This document shows positions 43,964-53,854 of a stretch of 64,000 bases of DNA, piece after piece (position 1 is the stretch's first letter; each line of letters starts with the position of its first letter). Made by a program: the position numbers and the translations under genes. Below the pieces are notes generated by a model. That model was given only the letters and a program-made list of their open reading frames with translations. It did not search any database and was not told the origin of the DNA. The stretch is from Candidatus Poribacteria bacterium (lineage in GTDB: Bacteria; Poribacteria; WGA-4E; WGA-3G): positions 2,679,864 to 2,743,863 of the forward strand of contig OY282386.1 of NCBI GenBank assembly GCA_958295945.1, written 5' to 3'.

Positions 43964-46207
43964 TTAATACCGTTTCACCAATTCCAAACCCCAATAGCGC
44001 GGTTCATTCACATAACCCGTTAGATTATTAAAGTCAATACCACCAGTTAAGGAAGTATCGTTGAGGATGTTACGCCCTATGAGTGCAAATTCTGTCTCAA
44101 AATTCGGTATCTTACAGGCAAAACGAATCCCGCCTTCCAAAAGCCAGTCATCGCTATATTCGACAGAGTCGTAGAGAAAGAAATGGACACGACTACGATA
44201 TGCCCAATCCGTAGATGCGACGAGACGGACACCAGAAGGAAAATCTATAACATAACGTAAGTCTATGTCAGCAATCCAAGCGGGGGCTTGTGGTAAACTG
44301 TTACCATCAATATAATATGTGCCTTCAACAGGAGCGGGGGTATCCAACACTGTGCAAGGTGCACCACAACCATATACCACCAAATTCGGATCGTCAATCC
44401 GTGTGTAGTTGTAACTGAGTCCCGCTGATACCTCCAACGTTTTGATAGGTGCAAATATCAGTTCTGCCTCAACACCACGACCAATTGTGCTATCAGCATT
44501 TACTAAACGATTGAAATTCGTCTCTCCACCCACAGCAGTCAGCTGCTGATCCTGCAACAAGTAGTTGAACGCGGCAATATTAAGATGCAATCGTTGATCT
44601 ACCAATCGCATTTTCGTGCCGACTTCAAAGGAAAGAATGGTCTCCGTGTCTGCTACCGTGACTTCATTACCAAACAACAAACGTCCCTGAATACTGGGTG
44701 CACGGAACCCTCGCGCACCACGCCAATATGTTTGTACAGTCGGTGACACCTGATAGCGTAGACTGACATCGCCACTCCAGACAGTGTCTTGCAGATTTTT
44801 GTGGATAGGTCCGATCGGTTTTGCCCCGTTTTCTGCCTCTATAGCAGGAACTTGCTCTCGCCATGCAGTGTAATCCTTGACATCATCAGACAAACGCACA
44901 CCGAGACCTAATTCCAGATCGTCGATTATTTCCAATGTCGTGGATGCATAAGCTGCCAATGCTGTAGCGGTCTGTTCCTGACGCACATATCCATCTTGAG
45001 TACCACCAGCCAAAGTATTGTAGTTGAAATCCTCCATTTCCACAAACTCATGAAAATAATACAACCCGATCTGGTAGGCAAGTCGGTTTTCCTCCGCAGT
45101 CATCAAACGAACTTCTTGACTGAACTGATTCAGCAAAGGGATACCAGACGCTGTTTCGGAAGGAAAAGGAATCACACCAGGACCACTTGTTGGCAGGAAT
45201 GCAGCACCGTAGCCGCCATCAATATCTCCATGGGAAAAGTTGGTGAGTCGTTCCAAACCTGTCAGCGAAACCAATTGGTGGTTTCCAATATCATAACTAA
45301 CCTGAAAGGCTAATCCACCTGATAAGAGTTTTTGTTCATTTTCACCATCCTGAGCGACGTTGTCACGTGCAAAATCTGAAACCAAGGCACCTTTCTCATG
45401 AGCAATTATATTCGCACGAAATAATCGGGAAGTACCGTCAAGATCACGTGCATGGAGTTTTAACCATGTTTCTAACTTCGGTATAGGAGTCCACAATAAC
45501 TGCAGACGGGCAGCAATGTCAAAATGTCCACCTAAAGCATTATCATCACCCGTATGTGTATTGTCTATCCAATCGTCACGCCATAGACTTAGTATTGAAA
45601 GTCTTGTTGAAAGCACAGATGGAATAATCGGTTCGGAAATCGCACCTTCAAAATTTATGGTTCTGAACCTACCAATACTCAATTGACCATAATGCTCTCG
45701 TGTATCGGAAGGTCGAATAGATTCAAATTTTACTGCCCCAGCAGGTGTATTACGACCGAACAACGTACCTTGCGGTCCTCGTAACACTTCGATTCGTTCC
45801 AAATCAAAGGCGGGAAATCCTTTCAACATTGCATTTTCCAGCACGACACCATCGTATAGAACAGAAACCGGTTGAGATGCGTTGAGGTCAAAGTCTGTAT
45901 TTCCAAGACCGCGGATATAAAAGCGAGGGAACACCCGACCAAAAGATGATTCCATCTGTAGACTCGGTGTGCGATTTGACAGAAAACGTAAATCCATTCC
46001 TGATGACCTTAATACCTGCGATTTGCCACCGCGTATTGTCGAAACGGAGAGGGGTACTTCAAAAGACAACTGTTCACGTTTACGTGCAGTAACCACCACT
46101 TCTTCTAATGTATGTACCACTTCGGTATCCTCATCAGCAATTGATGGAATAGTTGTTGATAGTAAAACCACAAAAATCAATACAAATACCTTCTTACAAA
46201 TGTCCAT
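43964..46207 (-). CDS. TonB-dependent outer membrane receptor
   Basis: The start at 46207 (MDICKKVFVLIFVVLLSTTIPSIA) is supported by AGGGGAG just upstream. A Sec signal peptide precedes a TonB-box-like HTLEEVVVTARKRE, then the plug domain (IRGGKSQVLRSSG..., FPRFYIRGLGNTDFD, IEVLRGPQGTLFGRNTPAGAV) and a 22-strand barrel region ending in GLELVKRY with a terminal aromatic. About 748 residues in total, normal for the family. It imports siderophores, vitamins or glycans powered by TonB-ExbBD. The substrate is not inferable. It shows the organism has an outer membrane. Confidence 0.94.
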   Translation of the reverse strand: MDICKKVFVLIFVVLLSTTIPSIADEDTEVVHTLEEVVVTARKREQLSFEVPLSVSTIRGGKSQVLRSSGMDLRFLSNRTPSLQMESSFGRVFPRFYIRGLGNTDFDLNASQPVSVLYDGVVLENAMLKGFPAFDLERIEVLRGPQGTLFGRNTPAGAVKFESIRPSDTREHYGQLSIGRFRTINFEGAISEPIIPSVLSTRLSILSLWRDDWIDNTHTGDDNALGGHFDIAARLQLLWTPIPKLETWLKLHARDLDGTSRLFRANIIAHEKGALVSDFARDNVAQDGENEQKLLSGGLAFQVSYDIGNHQLVSLTGLERLTNFSHGDIDGGYGAAFLPTSGPGVIPFPSETASGIPLLNQFSQEVRLMTAEENRLAYQIGLYYFHEFVEMEDFNYNTLAGGTQDGYVRQEQTATALAAYASTTLEIIDDLELGLGVRLSDDVKDYTAWREQVPAIEAENGAKPIGPIHKNLQDTVWSGDVSLRYQVSPTVQTYWRGARGFRAPSIQGRLLFGNEVTVADTETILSFEVGTKMRLVDQRLHLNIAAFNYLLQDQQLTAVGGETNFNRLVNADSTIGRGVEAELIFAPIKTLEVSAGLSYNYTRIDDPNLVVYGCGAPCTVLDTPAPVEGTYYIDGNSLPQAPAWIADIDLRYVIDFPSGVRLVASTDWAYRSRVHFFLYDSVEYSDDWLLEGGIRFACKIPNFETEFALIGRNILNDTSLTGGIDFNNLTGYVNEPRYWGLELVKRY

Positions 46208-46270
46208 ATTCTCCCCTTTAAAATAATATGAAGTTTGGTGCAATTAGCGGTATGTTCTTATGTTAATGTA

Positions 46271-47113
46271 TCATACATTTTGATTGTTTGTGTTATCCAT
46301 CTGTGCACGCAACCGTTCTAATTCTGCTTCTAATTCACTTACTTTTACTTCTGCTTCTCGTCGATGATGTTGCTCTTCTTCTCGTAGCATCTGCTCTTGT
46401 TCTCGCAGGAGTTGCTCTTCTTCACGCAGATTTTTCTCATGTTCCAGTTCGTGCTTTATTTCCATAGATGTATCAATAGGTGTTCCATCAGGTAGGTACG
46501 GACGTAAGAGTCTGACATGCGTCGTTTGATCATCTTCCCATCGCAGCCAGAGATTCAATGCTTCGCTGAACAATCCTCCTTCTGCATCTGGCTCAATCTC
46601 AACGATGTCCCCCGATCGGGTACGTTGCCATCCGCGAAACTCCACAGGTTTTTCCATCTCAGGTTGATGGATAAAATATTCTTGCACCCCTATCTCCTTG
46701 AGATACAACTCCACTTTTCTTGTGCGATCCTGATGTGCTGTGGTATCAGAGAGGAATTCAATAACTGCGACAGGCACTGCCCCCTCTTTCCAAGTATAGA
46801 AACTACGTCTCAACGGATATTTTTCAACACCAAAGACGATGTAGATATCAGGGGCAACACATTTTGTGATGTCTCCTTCTTCATAATAGATAAAACTGTC
46901 AACACCGATGTATATTAGCTCATTAATTGCCATATATCTTGAAAGTTGATCGAATAATATGTTTATTTGTAAACCGTGGAATGCGGTTGCTGCCATAGGT
47001 TCGTCGTCCTCGCAAGGATACCCATCAATGTATATTGTCGGTTTCCCATTTGCTTTTGGAAATACAGGTATATATTTTCTTTGTTTTATTTCAAAGTCGT
47101 TTAAGGTATTCAT
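46271..47113 (-). CDS. Uma2-family (DUF820) nuclease-fold protein, copy 3 of tandem set
   Basis: The 280-residue protein starts MNTLNDFEIKQRKYIPVFP behind AAAGGGAGAATCCC. The Uma2 PD-(D/E)xK-like core includes VAPDIYIVFGVEKYPLRRSF and GAVPVAVIEFLSDTTAHQD (acidic and catalytic strand), then YLKEIGVQEYFI. The C-terminal third is a Glu/Arg-rich coiled coil (LREEEQLLREQEQMLREEE). Uma2 proteins are abundant in Poribacteria-like and cyanobacterial genomes, and their substrate is unknown. It is separated from the next copy by only 12 bases, so the three form one transcript. Confidence 0.85.
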   Translation of the reverse strand: MNTLNDFEIKQRKYIPVFPKANGKPTIYIDGYPCEDDEPMAATAFHGLQINILFDQLSRYMAINELIYIGVDSFIYYEEGDITKCVAPDIYIVFGVEKYPLRRSFYTWKEGAVPVAVIEFLSDTTAHQDRTRKVELYLKEIGVQEYFIHQPEMEKPVEFRGWQRTRSGDIVEIEPDAEGGLFSEALNLWLRWEDDQTTHVRLLRPYLPDGTPIDTSMEIKHELEHEKNLREEEQLLREQEQMLREEEQHHRREAEVKVSELEAELERLRAQMDNTNNQNV

Positions 47114-47125
47114 GGGATTCTCCCT

Positions 47126-47995
47126 TTAAAGGTTGTTGTTTTGTGCTCGGAACTGTTCCAATTCCCTTTCTAATTCCTTCCTCCGTGCAGCTTCTTGTTT
47201 TGCAAGTGCCTCAGCTTTTTGGCGTTTTTCAGTTTCTGCAGCTGCTAACGCTTCTGCTTCACGGCGATGATGTTGCTCTTCTTCTCGCAGGAGTTGCTCT
47301 TCTTCACGCAGATTTTTCTCATGTTCCAGTTCGTGCTTTATTTCCATAGATGTATCAATAGGTGTTCCATCAGGTAGATATGGACGTAAGAGTCTGACAT
47401 GCGTCGTCATATCATCTTCCCATCGCAGCCAGAGATTCAACGCTTCACAGAACAACCCGCCATCGGCATCCGGTTCAATCTCAACGATGTCCCCCGATGG
47501 GGTACGTTGCCATCCACGAAACTCCACAGGTTTTTCCATCTCAGGTTGATGGATAAAATATTCTTGCACACCTATCTCCTTGAGATACAACTCCACTTTT
47601 CTTGTGCGATCCTGATGTGCTGTGGCATCAGAGAGGAATTCAATAACTGCGACAGGCACTGCCCCCTCTTTCCAAGTATAGAAACTACGTCTCAACGGAT
47701 ATTTTTCAACACCGAAGACGATATAAATATCAGGTGCAACACATTTTGTGATGTCTCCTTCTTCATAATAGATAAAACTGTCAACACCGATGTATATTAG
47801 CTCATTAATTGCCATATATCTTGAAAGTTGATCGAATAATATGTTTATTTGTAAACCGTGGAATGCGGTTGCTGCCATAGGTTCGTCGTCCTCGCAAGGA
47901 TACCCTTCAATGTATATTGTCGGTTTCCCATTTGCTTTTGGAAATACAGGTATATATTTTCTTTGTTTTATTTCAAAGTCGTTTAAGGTATTCAT
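47126..47995 (-). CDS. Uma2-family (DUF820) nuclease-fold protein, copy 2 of tandem set
   Basis: The 289-residue paralogue is nearly identical to copy 3 over its first 220 residues and to the middle of copy 1 at DNA level. Only the coiled coil differs: it ends in LAKQEAARRKELERELEQFR like copy 1. The core motifs are as in copy 3 (VAVIEFLSDATAHQD). The mosaic of similarity, with the N-terminal part like copy 3 and the C-terminal part like copy 1, points to unequal crossing-over or gene conversion. Confidence 0.85.
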   Translation of the reverse strand: MNTLNDFEIKQRKYIPVFPKANGKPTIYIEGYPCEDDEPMAATAFHGLQINILFDQLSRYMAINELIYIGVDSFIYYEEGDITKCVAPDIYIVFGVEKYPLRRSFYTWKEGAVPVAVIEFLSDATAHQDRTRKVELYLKEIGVQEYFIHQPEMEKPVEFRGWQRTPSGDIVEIEPDADGGLFCEALNLWLRWEDDMTTHVRLLRPYLPDGTPIDTSMEIKHELEHEKNLREEEQLLREEEQHHRREAEALAAAETEKRQKAEALAKQEAARRKELERELEQFRAQNNNL

Positions 47996-48007
47996 GGGAT
48001 TCTCCCT

Positions 48008-48835
48008 TTAAAGGTTGTTGTTTTGTGCTCGGAACTGTTCCAATTCCCTTTCTAATTCCTTCCTCCGTGCAGCTTCTTGTTTTGCGATTGTCTCTGCTTC
48101 TTGACGTCGTTCCTTTTCCTCTGCCAACATTGCTTCTGCTTCCACGCGAAGACATTGTTCTTCTTCTCGCATATACTTTTCTTCCATAGATGTCATTATT
48201 GGCGTGCCATCAGGTAGATATGGACGTAAGAGTCTGACATGCGTCGTCATATCATCTTCCCATCGCAGCCAGAGATTCAACGCTTCACAGAACAACCCGC
48301 CATCGGCATCCGGTTCAATCTCAACGATGTCCCCCGATGGGGTACGTTGCCATCCACGAAACTCCACAGGTTTTTCCATCTCAGGTTGATGGATAAAATA
48401 TTCTTGCACACCTATCTCCTTGAGATACAACTCCACTTTTCTTGTGCGATCCTGATGTGCTGTGGCATCAGAGAGGAATTCAATAACTGCGACAGGCACT
48501 GCCCCCTCTTTCCAAGTATAGAAACTACGTCTCAACGGATATTTTTCAACACCGAAGACGATATAAATATCAGGTGCAACACATTTTGTGATGTCTCCTT
48601 CTTCATAATAGATAAAACTGTCAACACCAATGTGTATTAAATCATTAATTGCAAAATATCGCTTGAGTTGGTCAGATAGAGTAGTTATCTGTTCAGCGTG
48701 AAAATCGGTCTCTGCCATAGGTTCGTCGTCCTCGCAAGGATACCCATCAATGTATATTGTCGGTTTCCCATTTGCTTTTGGAAATACAGGTATATATTTT
48801 CTTTGTTTTATTTCAAAGTCGTTTAAGGTATTCAT
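48008..48835 (-). CDS. Uma2-family (DUF820) nuclease-fold protein, copy 1 of tandem set
   Basis: The start at 48835 is set by alignment with its paralogues (MNTLNDFEIKQRKY); an ATG 33 bases upstream is possible. It is first in the transcript. It differs from the other two between about residues 40 and 65 (ETDFHAEQITTLSDQLKRYF) and in a shorter coiled coil, while the 48240-48620 DNA is identical or nearly so to copy 2. Core and likely role are as for the paralogues. The 236 bases before the next divergent gene show no clear promoter. Confidence 0.85.
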   Translation of the reverse strand: MNTLNDFEIKQRKYIPVFPKANGKPTIYIDGYPCEDDEPMAETDFHAEQITTLSDQLKRYFAINDLIHIGVDSFIYYEEGDITKCVAPDIYIVFGVEKYPLRRSFYTWKEGAVPVAVIEFLSDATAHQDRTRKVELYLKEIGVQEYFIHQPEMEKPVEFRGWQRTPSGDIVEIEPDADGGLFCEALNLWLRWEDDMTTHVRLLRPYLPDGTPIMTSMEEKYMREEEQCLRVEAEAMLAEEKERRQEAETIAKQEAARRKELERELEQFRAQNNNL

Positions 48836-49071
48836 GGGATTCTCCATAAATGTTAGTTTGTTGTTCAATTGCTGAAACTATTTTTTTAAAAACTTCTTAT
48901 TTTTACTTATGCCGCTTGTATAGTGTGCCTTAAGTATATCACAGATTTAAGGGATAATCAAAGGTTATGGTCATCATTGACTCTGACTCTAATATTGCAT
49001 TATTCTTGTAAATTAATACAATGCCTGTTATGATTAAATACTTTGACAAGGAGATAAACAGGAGGCAGCTT

Positions 49072-49926
49072 GTGTTGCATATTATATTCACAAATAGAAC
49101 CAACAGGTATGGTAAAATCTCGCTCTATTATAGCGTATTGATTTTGATGTTTTTGTCTGTGATGGCATTGGATGTTTCAGCTGTACCGTTACAACCAGAT
49201 GCATATTGGAATTTTGACGATGGTACCGCAAGGGATAGTTCAAACCGGAGATTACACGGAACTTTTCACGGAAAGCCGACATCGGTTAAAGGAGTCTCTG
49301 GAAATGCATTGAAGTTTGTTGGCGGTCAAGGTATCAAGATTCCAGATTCACGTGGGATCAATACGAGAGGTCCATTTCCCAACCGCACCGTCGGGGCACT
49401 CTTTTACTGCGACAATGCCAACCAAGCACAGAAACAAGTGATTTTTGAAGCAGGTGGAATTACAAAAGGATTAGCCATTTATGTCTATAATAGTAGGATC
49501 TATGTCGGGGCATGGAATGTGCCAGTTCTCAACTGGAATGGTGCATATCTCTTTACTGGGATTAAGTCAAGAAAATGGTATTACGTCGCTTTAGTTATTC
49601 GCAACGGCACGAATAGAATAGAATCAAACAAGTTTGAGATGTGGTTGGATGGTGAACTAATCGGTAAGGCGAAAGGGGCATATCTACAAGCACATGGACA
49701 AGATATAGGTATCGCACACGTCAGCCAGCATACAAAATACCACGATGGTAGCGGTAGGGGCAGAGATGTTGACTGGTTTGAAGGTCTAATTGATGAGATC
49801 GTTATCTACAATAGGGCATTGAACATAACAAACATAACGAGGCTGATGAATCCACTCAACGTTGAACCTAAAGGTAAATTCACGACTAGTTGGGGAACTC
49901 TGAAGGACTCTATTTTGTCAAATTAA
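49072..49926 (+). CDS. Secreted LamG domain protein
   Basis: A GTG start at 49072 is preferred: AGGAGG lies six bases before it, whereas the ATG at 49021 has none. A signal anchor/peptide (YYSVLILMFLSVMALDVSA) leads into a LamG jelly-roll (PDAYWNFDDGTARDSS, ALKFVGGQGIKIPDS, RKWYYVALVIRNGTN, WFEGLIDEIVIYNRALN). The C-terminus VEPKGKFTTSWGTLKDS is the shared W-G-x-(L/I)-K tail. The downstream sulfatase remnant carries the same VEPKGK tail and lies close by, so the two may once have served one glycan-degrading or glycan-binding function. Confidence 0.82.
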   Translation: MLHIIFTNRTNRYGKISLYYSVLILMFLSVMALDVSAVPLQPDAYWNFDDGTARDSSNRRLHGTFHGKPTSVKGVSGNALKFVGGQGIKIPDSRGINTRGPFPNRTVGALFYCDNANQAQKQVIFEAGGITKGLAIYVYNSRIYVGAWNVPVLNWNGAYLFTGIKSRKWYYVALVIRNGTNRIESNKFEMWLDGELIGKAKGAYLQAHGQDIGIAHVSQHTKYHDGSGRGRDVDWFEGLIDEIVIYNRALNITNITRLMNPLNVEPKGKFTTSWGTLKDSILSN

Positions 49927-49961
49927 ATTCGTTAACGAACAATTAGCGTTTGATTTACAAC

Positions 49962-51773
49962 ATGGGATCTAAAATGGCACAGATAAACATCAGAAAAGAA
50001 AGAGAGAACATAGAGAAGAGCAATACACTTGAATCAGATCACATCAATCGTAGAAAGTTTATCAAAGAACTTGGTATAGCGGGTGCTGGTGCATTGTCCC
50101 TTTTGCGTTCAAATGCAGTCGCACAGAATGTAGCAGTTGAAAATAAAAACAGGCCTAATATTCTCCTAATTATGACGGACCAACAACGTTGGGATGCAAT
50201 GAGTTGCAGTGGCAACTGGGTCCGAACGCCAAACATGCATAGAATTGCCAGTGAAGGCGTTCAATTTACGAACTGTGTTACCAATTCACCTGTCTGTATA
50301 GCGGCGCGGGTTAGTTTAGCAACGGGTTTATATCCACACAACACGGGAATTTGGAAAAATGAGACTTACCTGATGCCTCCAGATACGCCAACATGGATGC
50401 AGGCTGTGCGCGATGTTGGTTATCGGACAAGTGTTTTCGGGAAAACACACCTGCATCCGCATTCTAACGGTTCTGATTTACGCAAACGTGAGTATTTGTT
50501 GCACGCTTATGGATTAGACGATGTGGATGAGATTCCAGGTCCACGAGCGAGTCGCCGCGTTCTATCACACATGACTGCATTATGGCAACAGAAAGGGTTA
50601 TGGGCAGCATATAGAGCAGATGTTGAGGAACGCCTTAATAATAAACCTTACGTTGTCCGCCCCACAATACTTGGGTTGAAGCATGACGCGGATGTTTATG
50701 TCGGGCAGCAAGCCAAGAAATATCTTACAAACTATGACCGTGTCGAACCGTGGTTCTGTTGGGTCAGTTTCGGTGGACCACATGAACCTTGGGATGCCCC
50801 AGAACCTTATGCGAGTATGTATGCCCCCAGAAGTATGCCGAACCTAGTGCCTCGTCCACCTGCTGCCAGAAATCGACCACGAGGAGACTTAAGACACGCG
50901 TATGAACACAAATAGGTTTAACCCTAAATTTGTGGGAGGAGAAGTCGGTAAATTACGGGCGGACTATGCTGGAAACGTCACCATGATTGATGACCAGATA
51001 GGTGAAATACTTGAGACGATTCAGGCACGTGGTGAACTTGATAATACTGTCATTGTCTTCTGCTCTGATCCTGGAGAGATGAACGGTGATTATGGTATGA
51101 TATATAAGAAGAATTTCCTCAACGGATCGGTGCGAATTCCCTTCCTCATGCGTACCCCGGATACATTGAATAACGGTGCGATTAACCGTATAAGTGATAG
51201 TCCAGTAGAATGGATTGATATCGGTCCAACGCTTGTTGAACTGGCTGGTGGTACAATGACACATCACCAATTTGGTAAATCGTTATGTCCATTGTTAGAT
51301 GGCAGCGAAGGAAATCACCGAGAATTTGCGATTTCTCAATTCGCGGGTGAAACGATGCTCCTAAATCAAGAGTGGAAAATCACCTTGAATACACGCAATG
51401 AACCTTATCTCTTCTTTGATGTTCATAACGATCCCATGGAAATAAACAACCTCGCGGCTATACCGAAAATGAAGGCGTTGGAAACAGAATTACGTTCACA
51501 GATCTTAGAACACCGTTCTCAGACACAAACACCGATGGACGTTGAACCTAAAGGTAAAAAAATAGTTTCGCTTGGACAGATAAAGCGAAATCAACTACTT
51601 CAAACTATCCCAACCCTTTCAATCCAGAGACATGGATTCCATTTCCACTTGCAGATGAGACCGATGTTACGATTCACATCTACTCCTTAACTGGAAAGTT
51701 GGTTAAGTCCATATCTATTGGCAAAATGGCTGCGGGAGATTACACATCTCGCAAAATGCTAATCTGTAAATAA
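49962..51773 (+). pseudogene. Sulfatase with twin-Arg signal and C-terminal sorting-type domain, two frameshifts
   Basis: The N-terminus has a Tat-like signal (RRKFIKELGIAGAGALSLL). The sulfatase core follows: PNILLIMTDQQRWDAMS (metal Asp pair) and CIAAR (the cysteine that becomes formylglycine, C-x-A-x-R). The frame changes at about 50900, splitting it into residues up to YEHK and a second part starting near 50902 (VTMIDDQIGEILE, GDYGMIYKKNFLNGSVRIPF, FFDVHNDPMEINNLA). A second shift near 51605 separates VEPKGK...IKRNQLLQ from a tail reading NYPNPFNPETWIPFPLADE, a FlgD/T9SS-like C-terminal domain of which only about 60 residues remain. Probably non-functional unless the shifts are assembly errors. 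Confidence 0.85.
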
Positions 51774-51808
51774 CCTGATGCCTTTCATAGTGACCTATAA
51801 AGGTATCC

Positions 51809-52000
51809 GTGATTTGCAGCGTGGCGTGCCCACATCAAAATGCAGAAAAGTGTGGTAAGGATTTATATACGTTAGCGACCAATTGTGGTATCTATCAAGT
51901 GGACATAGCGAAGCAAGAAGTTGTCTTTATCTGTGATGGTGCAGCGCGGATATGGAACCGCTCGGATAAGTATTTTCCGAAAACTAATAATGAGATTTAA
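51809..52000 (+). pseudogene. Transposase fragment, ISKra4-like
   Basis: A fragment of about 63 codons reads NCGIYQVDIAKQEVVFICDGAARIWN-like sequence (split here), where V-x-x-x-D-G-A-x-x-I-W resembles the first-Asp region of ISKra4-type transposases. No ends or flanking coding parts were found. From here to 52313 only the palindrome at 52160-52179 is notable. Confidence 0.45.
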
Positions 52001-52159
52001 TCAATTAGAATTGGTATTACTTTTAAACCCTTGCTTACGCAATCACTACAAGTTATTCAATAATTATTGCCTATATTTTAACAGAATTATGAGTTTTTGG
52101 CGCGCTTAATGAAGATTCATTTATTAATTCGGTAATTCTTATTTACTCTAAACTCCGTA

Positions 52160-52179
52160 GGCGCGCTTTGTAAGCGCGC
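52160..52179. repeat. Palindrome GCGCGCTT-TGT-AAGCGCGC
   Basis: An 8-bp perfect stem, related to the palindrome at 2979-2999. The following GGGTTTTGATCTTAAATTAC also matches 24768-24787 closely (GGACTTTGATCTCAAATTAC), so it is part of a wider dispersed repeat. Confidence 0.55.
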
Positions 52180-52313
52180 TGGGTTTTGATCTTAAATTAC
52201 CTATCTGGGATTTCTCACAATGTTTTTTATACTGCTAACAATCAATGTTTAGAAGGGATAGTGTTATGAAAATGCGATTTGATTTTTTAGATTTTTCTTG
52301 ACTTTTCGGACAT

Positions 52314-52367
52314 GAGATAGCATCCTAATTGTAATATAAGTTTTTTCATAGATTAGGAGGCTATCTC
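52314..52367 (+). promoter_or_regulatory. Hairpin hiding the transposase ribosome binding site
   Basis: GAGATAGCATCCTAAT (52314-52329) pairs with ATTAGGAGGCTATCTC (52352-52367), 15 of 16 positions. The second arm contains the AGGAGG ribosome site (52355-52360) and touches the ATG at 52368. Transcripts entering from outside would fold and block translation. A promoter inside the loop would avoid this. Confidence 0.7.
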
Positions 52368-53171
52368 ATGTGTCAATATCTTATCAAATCTACGATGTCC
52401 TTTCAAACACTTCTCTACTCTCATTTTGGGAAAAAGTCTTTGCAATTGCGAGAAACGCTACTTTTACTTTCAATGGGTCATATGTTTGCACTTTTTAATC
52501 CGAATCAGGTAGCACAATCGTTATCTATTCCGGTAGCGAACCTTTATAGGCATCTAAAAGGCTTCTCGCTCTATCAATGGAAGTGTCTATTTGTTCGCGT
52601 CGGGTGTTCGATCGCACTCCAAGAGGGACGAGATACCGAATCCAAAAGTGATGCTACAAAATCTCGTCGTCGTCCTACAATAAGTGTGGATGGGACAAAT
52701 GACCCGCGCTATGGTAAACTCCTGTCCTACTGCTTCAGTTGGTGGTCAAAAAAACACAATACCTCTATCCGAGGCAGAAATGTGTTAGCTATCACGATCA
52801 AGATTGGCTCTATGATTATCCCTCTCAATATTCGCATTGTTAGCAAACAAGGCAGAAGGAACACAGATAAACCTTCCTATTTTATTACGATGCTCAAAGA
52901 GATATTAGATTTCTTTGACACATCGGGTGTGGATTTGAGAAAATATCCGATCACTTTTGATGCGTGGTATGGCAGTCAACAACTACTCCAAATCCTGTCT
53001 GATATGGGATTTGATACCAAACTCGTGCACGGGAAAAGCAACTATGTGATGGATATTGAGAACGAGAACGTTAAACTCTCACAACACAAAAAACGGGTAG
53101 AACTACATCCAGCAAGATGGGGATGCGATAAACCACACTATCGCATCCACGCAACTAGTAGCCTGTCCACA

Positions 53172-53843
53172 CTAAAATTGTGGGTATAAGCGTTTCAATC
53201 GGATGCGAGCATCATCCGTTGTCCATTGCCAGTCTACTTGCTTCGCTTCACCATTTCGTCTTTTTTCCCAAGCTTGTGTCTCTCGTCGTAGTGTTTCTAT
53301 ATCAGGGATGCGACGACCTAAACATTGTCGTGTTAGCACGCTAAGTTCTATCTCAGCAATATTCAACCAACTTCCATGTTTGGGCGTATACACGATTTCT
53401 AAACGAGCACATAAACGGCGTGCTTCCGCTGCTGGAAACGCTTTATACAAGGATGAAACTTTATGTGTATTCAGATTATCACAAACTAAAATCACTCGTT
53501 TTGCTTTCGGATACACCTCGTCTAATAGCACCTTTACCTCTTGTGCCCAATCCACCGCAGTCCGACGCTCACGCACAGACACGCCTCTCCACCCCGTTAG
53601 TGCTTCTGTGAATATGAAAAGTTGTGCTGTGCCATTGCGTCTATATTCATTATCTACACGCTTGACTTGACCCGGTTTGAGGGGGCACGGCTCGCGAATA
53701 TCATCCCTCAACGTTACAGGTTGTTCATCCATATTCACAACCGGCACATCTGTGTCTAAAGGTTTCTGATAGAGATCAAGCACTTCTTCCATTGCTGCGA
53801 CAAACTCAGCATTTTCGGTGGGTGGGATTACCCATTGTTCCAC
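53172..53843 (-). CDS. IS630 transposase orfB (DDE catalytic part), intact
   Basis: 223 residues with DDE motifs VVNMDEQPVTL, RVILVCDNLNTHK and HGSWLNIAEIELSVLTRQ, ending in DARIRLKRLYPQF next to the inverted repeat. The apparent GTG start has no ribosome site. Production probably depends on -1 slippage from orfA at an eight-A run (about 53862-53869, minus strand), giving a fused protein of about 390 residues. Confidence 0.88.
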   Translation of the reverse strand: MEQWVIPPTENAEFVAAMEEVLDLYQKPLDTDVPVVNMDEQPVTLRDDIREPCPLKPGQVKRVDNEYRRNGTAQLFIFTEALTGWRGVSVRERRTAVDWAQEVKVLLDEVYPKAKRVILVCDNLNTHKVSSLYKAFPAAEARRLCARLEIVYTPKHGSWLNIAEIELSVLTRQCLGRRIPDIETLRRETQAWEKRRNGEAKQVDWQWTTDDARIRLKRLYPQF

Positions 53844-53854
53844 CAGGTGTGGCT

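Noticed and set aside
52261-52313. Left terminal repeat of the DDE insertion sequence
   Set aside because: No convincing inverted match was found downstream of 54773, so the ends are left open.
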